This document shows positions 1 to 6,133 of a DNA stretch of 6,743 nt, piece by piece; the first letter of the stretch is position 1; every line of letters begins with the position of its first letter. The notes under the pieces were generated by a model, which saw nothing but the letters and a program-made list of their open reading frames with translations, did no database searches and was not told the DNA's origin. This DNA comes from SLQH01 sp964612995 (GTDB taxonomy: Bacteria > Planctomycetota > UBA11346): positions 1-6,743 of the forward strand of contig CAZTGE010000188.1 of NCBI GenBank assembly GCA_964612995.1, read 5' to 3'. The position numbers were made by a program, and so were the translations under genes.

Positions 1-26
1 GGGCTGCGCTTGCGCTTACGCGGGCC

Positions 27-47
27 GCTGGCCCCACTGGGGCCAGC
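27..47. repeat. Hairpin, 9-bp stem with 3-nt loop
   Basis: The arms GCTGGCCCC (27-35) and GGGGCCAGC (39-47) are perfectly complementary around the loop ACT. No T-tract follows on either strand, so it is not a standard intrinsic terminator. It directly abuts the next hairpin at 48-64 and may be part of a composite intergenic repeat element. Confidence 0.6.
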
Positions 48-64
48 TATCGCCTGCGGCGATA
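48..64. repeat. Hairpin, 7-bp stem with 3-nt loop
   Basis: The arms TATCGCC (48-54) and GGCGATA (58-64) pair perfectly around the loop TGC. It starts at the base after the preceding hairpin ends, so the two would form back-to-back stems in RNA or a double cruciform in DNA. Confidence 0.55.
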
Positions 65-90
65 CCCGCTTCGCCCACCACCCGGCGCCA

Positions 91-114
91 GACCCCATCG
101 CGTACGATGGGGTC
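91..114. repeat. Hairpin, 10-bp perfect stem with 4-nt loop
   Basis: GACCCCATCG (91-100) pairs perfectly with CGATGGGGTC (105-114) around the loop CGTA. An A5 run (118-122) follows on the plus strand rather than a T-run, so this is not a plus-strand intrinsic terminator. Confidence 0.6.
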
Positions 115-128
115 CCGAAAAAGACCGA

Positions 129-165
129 GGTAACCACTCAGGCCCATCGGGCCTGAGTGGTTACC
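129..165 (-). terminator. 17-bp perfect hairpin, possible minus-strand terminator
   Basis: The arms at 129-145 and 149-165 are complementary at all 17 positions around a 3-nt loop (ATC), the strongest inverted repeat in the window. On the minus strand the stem is followed after six bases by five T residues (complement of 118-122), a weak terminator layout. On the plus strand no T-tract follows. No minus-strand gene is visible to its right, so a terminator role is doubtful. It could instead be an insulating stem, a repeat-family element or a protein-binding palindrome. Confidence 0.35.
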
Positions 166-234
166 GGGCTAGGACCTTGTCACTCGGCCACCACCATTTC
201 GCTTGTCATGGGGTTGTTGGCGGCGAGTGACCTA

Positions 235-276
235 TGCGGTTGCAAAGACCGATCCTGCGGTTGCAAAGGCCGATCC
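235..276 (+). repeat. Two tandem 21-bp direct repeats upstream of the operon
   Basis: Bases 235-255 and 256-276 are head-to-tail copies identical at 20 of 21 positions; only 248 (A) and 269 (G) differ. Each begins TGCGGTTGCAAAG and contains the palindrome TTGCAA (240-245 and 261-266). A 21-bp period is two helical turns, so both copies face the same side of the DNA, as expected for paired activator or repressor sites. The block lies 41 bases before the receptor start, immediately before or over the likely promoter. No regulator family is recognised. Confidence 0.7.
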
Positions 277-288
277 GCTCCGTATTAC
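261..288 (+). promoter_or_regulatory. Weak candidate sigma-70-type promoter
   Basis: A -35-like TTGCAA (261-266) is followed by a 16-base spacer and a -10-like TATTAC (283-288), each matching the consensus at 4 of 6 positions. The -35 hexamer is inside the second direct repeat and the -10 is inside the inverted repeat, so a factor bound at either could control it. It would give a leader of only some 20-25 bases. This is suggestive only; other promoters may lie further upstream. Confidence 0.3.
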
Positions 289-309
289 GATTCCTCAATT
301 CGTGATACG
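281..309 (+). promoter_or_regulatory. 10-9-10 inverted repeat touching the ribosome binding site
   Basis: The arms CGTATTACGA (281-290) and TCGTGATACG (300-309) pair at all ten positions if one G-U pair (286/304) is allowed, around a 9-base loop. The right arm ends on the first base of the Shine-Dalgarno of the receptor gene. It could be a DNA operator for a dimeric repressor or an RNA stem affecting translation initiation. It does not resemble the Fur box or the gammaproteobacterial Zur box as I remember them. Confidence 0.45.
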
Positions 310-312
310 GAG
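309..312 (+). promoter_or_regulatory. Ribosome binding site of the TonB-dependent receptor
   Basis: GGAG at 309-312 is five bases before the ATG at 318, which supports that start. It is part of an 8-base palindrome GGAGCTCC (309-316) and its first base is shared with the inverted repeat at 281-309. Confidence 0.7.
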
Positions 313-317
313 CTCCC

Positions 318-2408
318 ATGCCAATCCGCGCCCGAACCAGTGTCCTCCCCATCCTGATGGCCGGTATGACCGTATCTGCCGTGGTCGCTGCAGAAGGGGG
401 CGCCGAGGCCGAGGCGACGATCGTCGTCACCGCGACCCGCACGGATCGCTCGGTGCGGGACCTGCCGGTCGCGGGCTCGGTCGTCGACCGCGAACGCATC
501 GAACTCTCGCCCGCCGTGAACATCGATGACGTCCTGCGCTTCGAGCCGGCGGTCGACATGAAGCGGGTGCTCGGCCCGGCCGCGGCCATCCCCGCCAATT
601 TCTCCCTGCGCGGCGTGCCGGGGCCGAACCGCGCATTGCTGTTGATCGACGGGATCCCGACCAACGGCGCCGGCACCGGGTTCACGTCCTTCAACGCGGT
701 ACCGTTGGCGGCGGTGCGCCGGGTCGAGGTGGTGCGCGGACCGTTCTCGGGTCTCTACGGTGCCAACGCCTTCGGCGGGGTGGTCAATGTCATCACCGAA
801 GATGGCGAGGAGGCGCTCGCCGGCAGCCTGCGCGTCGGTCGGGGCGATGAGGGCTACGGACGCGCCAGCGCGACCGCAGGCGGGCCGATCGGCGACTGGC
901 GGCTGCACGCCTCGGCCGGCCATGTGCGTATGGACAACTACCGCTTCCGTGACGAGGAACTGGACCGCGACCCCGTGTTCACGCCGCCCGGGCCCATGGG
1001 CAGCTTCCAGGGCTGGCGCGAGACCGACGAAGCGGTGGAGAATCGCGATTACGAGGATATCAACGCCCGCCTCAAGGCGACCTGGCGCCCCACCCCGGAG
1101 CGCGAGCTGGTCCTCCAGGCACGGTTCTTCGATCGCGATACGGGTATCGGCGTCAGCGACATGCTGACCAGCGAGCGCGAGGCGGTGAGCGAGGACACGC
1201 GCGTGACCCTCGGCGCGTCCTGGCGCATGGCGTTGCGCGAAGAACTCGATTGGCGCTGCTCGGCCTACTGGCGCCACGGCGAGGACGTGCTCACCCATCA
1301 GACCCAGTACGTGGAGCCGGCGGCGACGCCGCCGTTCTTCCAGACCACCGCCTACGCCCAGACCGAGGCCGAGAGCAGCGTCGACGAGTACCACGCCCAG
1401 ACGCAGGCCGACTGGCGTGTCGGTGCCGATCACGCGCTGAGCGTCGGTGTCGACCTGCTGCACAACGCAGCCGACTTCGACCACATCGTCGACATCGATA
1501 CCGGCGAGCCGATTCCCGGATCCGCCAGCGCGGATGAATCGGTGACCACCATCGGGGTCTATGTCCAGGACGAGATCCTCGTCGGCGAGGACATCACCGT
1601 CATCCCGGCCCTGCGCTACGACCACAACAGTGCGTTCGACGGTTTTCTCTCGCCGCGGCTCGCCGCCAGCTGGCGCGCGCGCGATGTGCTCACGCTGCGC
1701 GCTTCGGTCGGCCGCGCGTTTCGCGCCCCGATGCTGAGCGAGCTGTACAAGCCCGACTGGAGCCAGACGTCGAGCGTCAAACTGCGTCCGAATCCCGACC
1801 TCGATCCGGAGACGATCTGGGCCGGTGACCTTGGCGCCGAGTACCGGCCGACCGACGCGATGACCCTCGGCATCGACATCTTCCATAATGAGATGGACGA
1901 CCTCATCGCCACCCAGGTCGACGAGACGGTGATGACCAACGCCGGCCCCATTTTCATCAACAATTACGTCAATATCGACGAGGCCAGCTCCACGGGGGGC
2001 ACGGCCACGGTCTCCTGGAGGCCGTCGTGCGATCTGAACGTCAACGCCAGCTACACCTTCCAGGATACCGAAAGCGGCGATGCCGACGAGGAACTCGATC
2101 ACCTGCCGCGCCACAAGGCCGTGGTGCACCTGCAGGCCGGTCGCAGCTGGGGCGACTGGCGCGTGGAGGGCGGTCTGAGCGAGGCCTGGGTCGGCGAGCG
2201 CTCCTACCAGCCCTACGGCCCGCCGGGCACGCCGCGCTACGAGTTGGACGACTATTTCCGCACCGATGTGCACGCCCGCGTGGTGTGGCGGGAGGATTAC
2301 TGGCTCGGTGCCTCGGCGCAGAACCTCTTCGATGCCGACTACGAGGAGAGCGGTGGCACCTATGCCACCGGCCGCATGCTGCTCATCGAGGGCGGCGTGA
2401 GCTGGTGA
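318..2408 (+). CDS. TonB-dependent outer-membrane receptor
   Basis: A 696-residue outer-membrane active-transport receptor driven by TonB-ExbB-ExbD. The ATG has a good Shine-Dalgarno and opens a Sec signal peptide: basic residues 4-6, hydrophobic stretch about 8-25, likely cleavage after VAA (23-25). A TonB box, TIVVTATR (34-41), follows. The plug domain (about 45-160) carries FSLRG (95-99), LLLIDGIP (107-114) and the segment 134-160 with VEVVRGP and GGVVNVIT. The rest is a 22-strand-type barrel with FRAP (468-471) and NPDL (492-495), ending NLFDADY and a C-terminal Trp, as usual for barrel insertion. The FRAP/NPxL pair occurs in many receptors; no His lies between them, unlike classical heme receptors, and there is no His-rich loop as in zinc receptor ZnuD. 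Cys314 and Cys571 are the only cysteines I noted. The stop overlaps the start of the CobN/BchH-like gene, which suggests a metal or metal-tetrapyrrole ligand, but the ligand is not determined. The family call is near certain. Confidence 0.97.
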   Translation: MPIRARTSVLPILMAGMTVSAVVAAEGGAEAEATIVVTATRTDRSVRDLPVAGSVVDRERIELSPAVNIDDVLRFEPAVDMKRVLGPAAAIPANFSLRGVPGPNRALLLIDGIPTNGAGTGFTSFNAVPLAAVRRVEVVRGPFSGLYGANAFGGVVNVITEDGEEALAGSLRVGRGDEGYGRASATAGGPIGDWRLHASAGHVRMDNYRFRDEELDRDPVFTPPGPMGSFQGWRETDEAVENRDYEDINARLKATWRPTPERELVLQARFFDRDTGIGVSDMLTSEREAVSEDTRVTLGASWRMALREELDWRCSAYWRHGEDVLTHQTQYVEPAATPPFFQTTAYAQTEAESSVDEYHAQTQADWRVGADHALSVGVDLLHNAADFDHIVDIDTGEPIPGSASADESVTTIGVYVQDEILVGEDITVIPALRYDHNSAFDGFLSPRLAASWRARDVLTLRASVGRAFRAPMLSELYKPDWSQTSSVKLRPNPDLDPETIWAGDLGAEYRPTDAMTLGIDIFHNEMDDLIATQVDETVMTNAGPIFINNYVNIDEASSTGGTATVSWRPSCDLNVNASYTFQDTESGDADEELDHLPRHKAVVHLQAGRSWGDWRVEGGLSEAWVGERSYQPYGPPGTPRYELDDYFRTDVHARVVWREDYWLGASAQNLFDADYEESGGTYATGRMLLIEGGVSW
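2388..2392 (+). promoter_or_regulatory. Possible ribosome binding site for the GTG start at 2405
   Basis: GAGGG at 2388-2392 lies 12 bases before the GTG, longer than ideal. The start overlaps the receptor stop (bases 2405-2408, GTGA), so termination-reinitiation probably contributes more than this site does. Confidence 0.4.
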
Positions 2409-5400
2409 GCACGCCGACGCGCTTCCTGTTCATCATCAATGCCGGTGGTGGGCCGCAGCTGGCCGCCGGAGCCCAGCGCCTGCGCGCGGCGCACGGCGAT
2501 GTGGTCCGGGTGGAGGCGCTGGATACAGACGCCGCGGCGCGCGACTCCGGCCGGCTGCGCTCGGCCATCGCGTGCGCCGACATCATCGCCGTCGACGTGC
2601 GCGGCGGCGGGCCCGTCCTGGGGGTCATCGCCGCCGCCGTCGACCCCGCCCGCCACACGGTGGTGGTGCTCGCCGGCGGCGGGCCGGAGCTGATGGGCCT
2701 TACGCGCATGGGCTCCTTCGTGATGGCCGACCTCGCGCGCCGCCGCCGCGGTGGCGGTGCTCCCGGCAAGCCCTTGCGCATGCGCCGCGCCCGGCGCCTG
2801 ATGCGTACGGTCGAGACCCTGGGCCGCGTGTTGCCGGTGGGCAAGCTGAAACACGCCCGGCTGTGGGCGTGCGCCATGCGCTACTGGACCGAAGGCGGCG
2901 AAGACAACGTCGCGCACCTGCTGCAGATGCTCGTGCGCCATTACGGCGCCGCGCGCTTGAGGGAACCGCCGGCGCCGCAGGTCTTCGGCGTGCACGGCCT
3001 GGTCGATCCCGTGACCGGCCGACGCTACGACGACGAAACGGCCTACGCGCGCGCCTGTGCCCACGCCGCCGGGCGACCGCGCGTGGCGCTGGTGCTCTAC
3101 GGCGGCATGCACCACGCGCAGAGCCTGGTCGCCGCGCGCGCCCTGGCCGAAGCGCTGATCCGCGCGCACGGCTGCGATGTCCTCGCCATCTACGCCGAGG
3201 CCGGCGCGGCGGTGGCGGCGCTGCAGCGCTGGGCGAGCGATGGCGCCGACGGGCCGGGAGTGCAGGCGGTGGTCACCTGTCGCTGGTTCCGTCTCGGGAG
3301 TTTCGGCGACGCCGACGAGGAGGCGGCGGTGCGCCTGCTCACGCGCTGGAACGTGCCGCTCTACAACGCCTGTCCGCTCTACAACCGGCCGCTCTGCGAG
3401 TGGGCGGCGAGCAGCGCGGGCCTCGGCCCGGTGCAGGCGCTCACCACCGCGATCATGCCCGAGGTCGACGGCGCCACCGATCCGCTGCCGGTGGTCGCGC
3501 TCGATGCCGAGCGCGATCACGGCGGCATCGCGGTGCGTGACACCGTACCCATCGCCGCCAACGCCGCGCTGCTGGCGGGGCGCATCGCGCGGCGTCTGCA
3601 GCTGGCGCGCACGCCTGCAGCGCAACGGCGCGTGGCCATCGTCGTCTACGACTACCCGCCCGGCGAGGAGAACCTCGGCAACGCCGCCTATCTGGATGTC
3701 TTCGCCACCGTCGCGCGCCTGCTCGCGCGCCTGCGCGCGGCGGGCTACACGGTCGACGGCGCGCCCGACGCCCAGGAGCTGATCCGCCGCTTCGTCGACG
3801 ACGGCCTGGCCAACGACCCGCGCTGGCAGGGTGCGCGCGATGGCGCCGGGGTGCGGCTCGCGCCGGAAGCCTACGCGCCGCTGCACGCGGGCCTGAGCGA
3901 CGCGCAACGCATCGACGCGCGCTGGGGCGCGGCGCCGGGGGCGATCATGCGCGAGGAGACCGGCGCGCTGGTCCTCGGCCTGGTGGAGTACGGCAACTGC
4001 TGCGTGGTGGTGCAGCCGGCGCGCGGCTGGCACGACGACCCCGCCGCCCTGGTGCACGACGACGCCCTGCCGCCGCACCACCAGTACGCCGCCTGCTACC
4101 GCTACCTCGACGAGCACTGGGGCGCCGACGCGCTGATCCACATCGGCACGCACGGCACGCTGGAATTCCTGCCCGGCAAGGAGCAGGGACTGTCGGCCGC
4201 CTGCTGGCCGGTCGCCCTGCTCGGAGCCGTGCCGCATCTGTATTATTATCACGTGGTCAACGTCAGCGAGGCCAGCATCGCCCGCCGGCGCAGCCTGGCG
4301 ACGCTGGTCAATTACGATTCGCCGCCCTGCGCCTGCGCCGGGCTCTACGACGACCTGGCCGCTCTCGAGGACCTGCTCGCCGAACACCACGAGGCACGCG
4401 GCCTCGACCCGCAGCGCGCCGCACGGCTGGAGGCGCGGCTGGCCGAGGCCGCGGCGCCCCTCGGCCTGGACGGCGAGCCGACGCGCATGTCCGAAAGCCT
4501 GGCCCGCGCCCGCCGCGCGCTGATCCCGCAGGGCCTGCACGTCCTGGATGCCGACCCCGGCGAGGAGGCGCGCCTGGCCTGCGCCGCCGGCCTGCTACGA
4601 CGCGACGAAGCGGACCGCCCCTCGCCCTTGCGCCGTCTGGCCGCGGCGCACGGCGAGGACCTCGCCGCGCTGCTGCGCGATCCCTGGCGCGAACGCGACG
4701 GCCGGCGCGTCGATCTACTCGCCGAGCTCGATGCTGAACTCGGTGCGCTGGTGGCCGCGCGCCGTCGCGGCGAGGCCACCGCAGACGCCGCGGCCATCGA
4801 TGCTGCCCTGGCCGCCGCCGATGCGCGCTGGCGCGACGACGAGGCCCGCGCCCTGCTGCGCGCCCTCGACGGCGGCTACGTCGTTCCCGGCATCGGCGGC
4901 GACCCGCTGCGCGATCCGGCCGTGCTGCCCACCGGCCGCAACAGCTTCCAGTTCGATCCGCGCCGCGTGCCCTCGGCCGCGGCGATGGCGCGCGGGGCGC
5001 AGATCGCCGCGGCGACCATCGCCCAGCACACCGCCGCCAGCGGCGCGCCGCCGCGCCAGGTCGGCGTGATCCTGTGGGGCTTCGAGACCGCCAAGACCCG
5101 CGGCGAGACCGTGGGGCAGGTGTTCGCCTACCTCGGCGTCGAGCTCCTGCCGGGCGCCAATCCCTTCCATCGTGAACTGCGCGCGATCCCGCTCGCCGAT
5201 CTCGGCCGGCCGCGGGTCGACGTGCATATCCAGATCTGCGGTTTTTTCCGCGACATGTTCGGCACTGTGGTCGAACTCATCGACCGCGCGGTGACCCTGG
5301 TCGCCGCGCTGGACGAGGACGACGCCGCCAATCCGGTGCGCGCCCACACCGCCGCCGCGCGCGCGGCCCTGGACGCCGCCGGCGAGGATGCGGCCCTGGC

Positions 5401-6133
5401 CACCGCCCGCATCTACGGCCCACGCCCCGGCGAGTACGGCACCCGCTGCACGACGCTGATCGAGGGGGCGAGCTGGCAGGACGAGCAGGAGATCGTCGAC
5501 ACCTTCACCGCCTCCATGGATCACGTCTACGCCCGGGGTGTCCACGGCGTGCGCAGCCGCGCCGGCTTCACCGCCCGCGTCGGCGCGACCGAGGTGGTCA
5601 GCCAGGTGCGCGACAGCGTCGACTACGAGTTCGTCGACCTCGACCACTACTACGAATTCTTCGGCGGTCTGGCCCGCACCGTCGAGGCGGCGCGCGGCAC
5701 CACGCCGACGATGCTGGTCTCGGACACCACCGGCGAGGAGGTGCGCACCGAGTCCGTCGGCGCCGCGCTCGGCCACGGCGTGCGCACGCGTCTGGTCAAC
5801 CCGCGCTGGATCGAGCCCTTGCTGCAACACGCGCATCACGGCGGGGCTAAGATCGCCGACCGCGTGCAGTACCTGGTCGGCTTCGCCGCCACCACCCACG
5901 CCACCGAAGACTGGATGTTCGACGCGGTGCACCGGCGCTACGTCGAGGACCCGGAATTGTTCGCGCGCCTGCGCGAGAACAACGCCTACGCCGCCGAGCA
6001 GGTCGTCGCCCGTCTGCTCGAAGCCGATCGTCGCAATTACTGGGATGCCTCGGACGCACAGCGCGCGCTGCTGCAGCAGCGCTACCTGGAGATCGAAGGC
6101 GGCATCGAAGAGGGGATCGATCATGGACGCTGA
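2405..6133 (+). CDS. CobN/BchH(ChlH)-family tetrapyrrole metal-chelatase large subunit
   Basis: A 1242-residue cytoplasmic protein of the family that binds a tetrapyrrole and, with AAA+ partners, inserts Co or Mg; pipelines would probably name it CobN. No signal peptide or membrane segment is seen. The reading frame is open upstream to 2027, but GTG at 2405 is preferred because it overlaps the receptor stop by 4 bases and begins a Rossmann-like strand (TRFLFIINAGGG). Motifs in order: YPPGEENLGNAAYLDVF (417-433); EYGNCCVVVQPARG (528-541); HIGTHGTLEFLPGK (579-592), with Glu587 at the position I recall as catalytic in ChlH; YYYH plus SEASIARRR (613-629); SPPCACAGLY (639-648); LPTGRN (841-846); LGRPRVDV and GFFRDMF (933-952); LVNPRWIE (1130-1137); DW (1169-1170). 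Several of these resemble ChlH/BchH more than aerobic CobN. No CobS/CobT or ChlI/ChlD partner is in the window. Co-translation with transport genes suggests metal-tetrapyrrole assimilation or dechelation, as proposed for HmuS, rather than ordinary B12 or chlorophyll synthesis. The family is certain; the reaction is not. Confidence 0.95.
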   Translation: MSTPTRFLFIINAGGGPQLAAGAQRLRAAHGDVVRVEALDTDAAARDSGRLRSAIACADIIAVDVRGGGPVLGVIAAAVDPARHTVVVLAGGGPELMGLTRMGSFVMADLARRRRGGGAPGKPLRMRRARRLMRTVETLGRVLPVGKLKHARLWACAMRYWTEGGEDNVAHLLQMLVRHYGAARLREPPAPQVFGVHGLVDPVTGRRYDDETAYARACAHAAGRPRVALVLYGGMHHAQSLVAARALAEALIRAHGCDVLAIYAEAGAAVAALQRWASDGADGPGVQAVVTCRWFRLGSFGDADEEAAVRLLTRWNVPLYNACPLYNRPLCEWAASSAGLGPVQALTTAIMPEVDGATDPLPVVALDAERDHGGIAVRDTVPIAANAALLAGRIARRLQLARTPAAQRRVAIVVYDYPPGEENLGNAAYLDVFATVARLLARLRAAGYTVDGAPDAQELIRRFVDDGLANDPRWQGARDGAGVRLAPEAYAPLHAGLSDAQRIDARWGAAPGAIMREETGALVLGLVEYGNCCVVVQPARGWHDDPAALVHDDALPPHHQYAACYRYLDEHWGADALIHIGTHGTLEFLPGKEQGLSAACWPVALLGAVPHLYYYHVVNVSEASIARRRSLATLVNYDSPPCACAGLYDDLAALEDLLAEHHEARGLDPQRAARLEARLAEAAAPLGLDGEPTRMSESLARARRALIPQGLHVLDADPGEEARLACAAGLLRRDEADRPSPLRRLAAAHGEDLAALLRDPWRERDGRRVDLLAELDAELGALVAARRRGEATADAAAIDAALAAADARWRDDEARALLRALDGGYVVPGIGGDPLRDPAVLPTGRNSFQFDPRRVPSAAAMARGAQIAAATIAQHTAASGAPPRQVGVILWGFETAKTRGETVGQVFAYLGVELLPGANPFHRELRAIPLADLGRPRVDVHIQICGFFRDMFGTVVELIDRAVTLVAALDEDDAANPVRAHTAAARAALDAAGEDAALATARIYGPRPGEYGTRCTTLIEGASWQDEQEIVDTFTASMDHVYARGVHGVRSRAGFTARVGATEVVSQVRDSVDYEFVDLDHYYEFFGGLARTVEAARGTTPTMLVSDTTGEEVRTESVGAALGHGVRTRLVNPRWIEPLLQHAHHGGAKIADRVQYLVGFAATTHATEDWMFDAVHRRYVEDPELFARLRENNAYAAEQVVARLLEADRRNYWDASDAQRALLQQRYLEIEGGIEEGIDHGR
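6111..6115 (+). promoter_or_regulatory. Ribosome binding site of the membrane protein
   Basis: AGGGG at 6111-6115 is seven bases before the ATG at 6123, inside the coding end of the chelatase-like gene. It fixes the start at 6123, which overlaps the upstream gene by 11 bases. Confidence 0.7.

Larger units (their letters stand above)
1..317. other. Upstream non-coding region with stacked hairpins and repeats
   Basis: No convincing gene lies before the receptor start at 318. From left to right the region holds four hairpins (27-47, 48-64, 91-114, 129-165), a spacer (166-234) with no structure I could recognise, a tandem repeat (235-276) and an inverted repeat (281-309) next to the ribosome binding site. 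Frame 1 is open from the left edge to a TGA at 154-156, but much of that stretch consists of palindromes and its translation resembles no family I know, so I do not call it the end of an upstream gene. I looked for cobalamin-riboswitch hallmarks (the B12 box and the conserved GCCACTG-type core) and did not find them. Confidence 0.7.

Noticed and set aside
1..156. Frame-1 open stretch from the left edge to TGA at 154-156, a possible tail of an upstream gene
   Set aside because: It is composed largely of palindromes, and the 51-residue translation matches nothing I know. It would need sequence to the left to test.
281..309. Zur or Fur box
   Set aside because: The dyad sequence does not resemble the consensus sites I know for either regulator, so only an unnamed inverted repeat is reported.
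1..317. Cobalamin riboswitch controlling the receptor
   Set aside because: Receptor plus CobN invites this, but I found no B12 box or conserved core sequence. A covariance-model search would settle it.
157..357. A 66-codon frame from GTG 157 as a leader peptide
   Set aside because: No Shine-Dalgarno was noticed, it runs across the repeats into the receptor signal-peptide codons in another frame, and its composition looks random.
285..2273. A 662-codon open frame on the minus strand opposite the receptor gene
   Set aside because: High-GC codon-position bias opens antisense frames. Its translation is low-complexity (A/G/R/V-rich) with no recognisable domain, while the plus strand carries an unmistakable TonB-dependent receptor.
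2027..2404. Upstream extension of the chelatase-like reading frame
   Set aside because: The extension lies inside the receptor barrel in another frame, reads as Arg/Gly-rich noise, and the GTG at 2405 gives a typical 4-base coupled overlap.
2360..4540. A 726-codon minus-strand open frame opposite the chelatase-like gene
   Set aside because: Antisense shadow of the CobN/BchH-family gene, with biased composition and no motifs.
2405..6133. Assignment as photosynthetic BchH or as the B12-pathway CobN
   Set aside because: No chlorophyll or cobalamin biosynthesis genes and no AAA+ chelatase subunits are present, and the neighbours are transport genes. Only the family level is supported.
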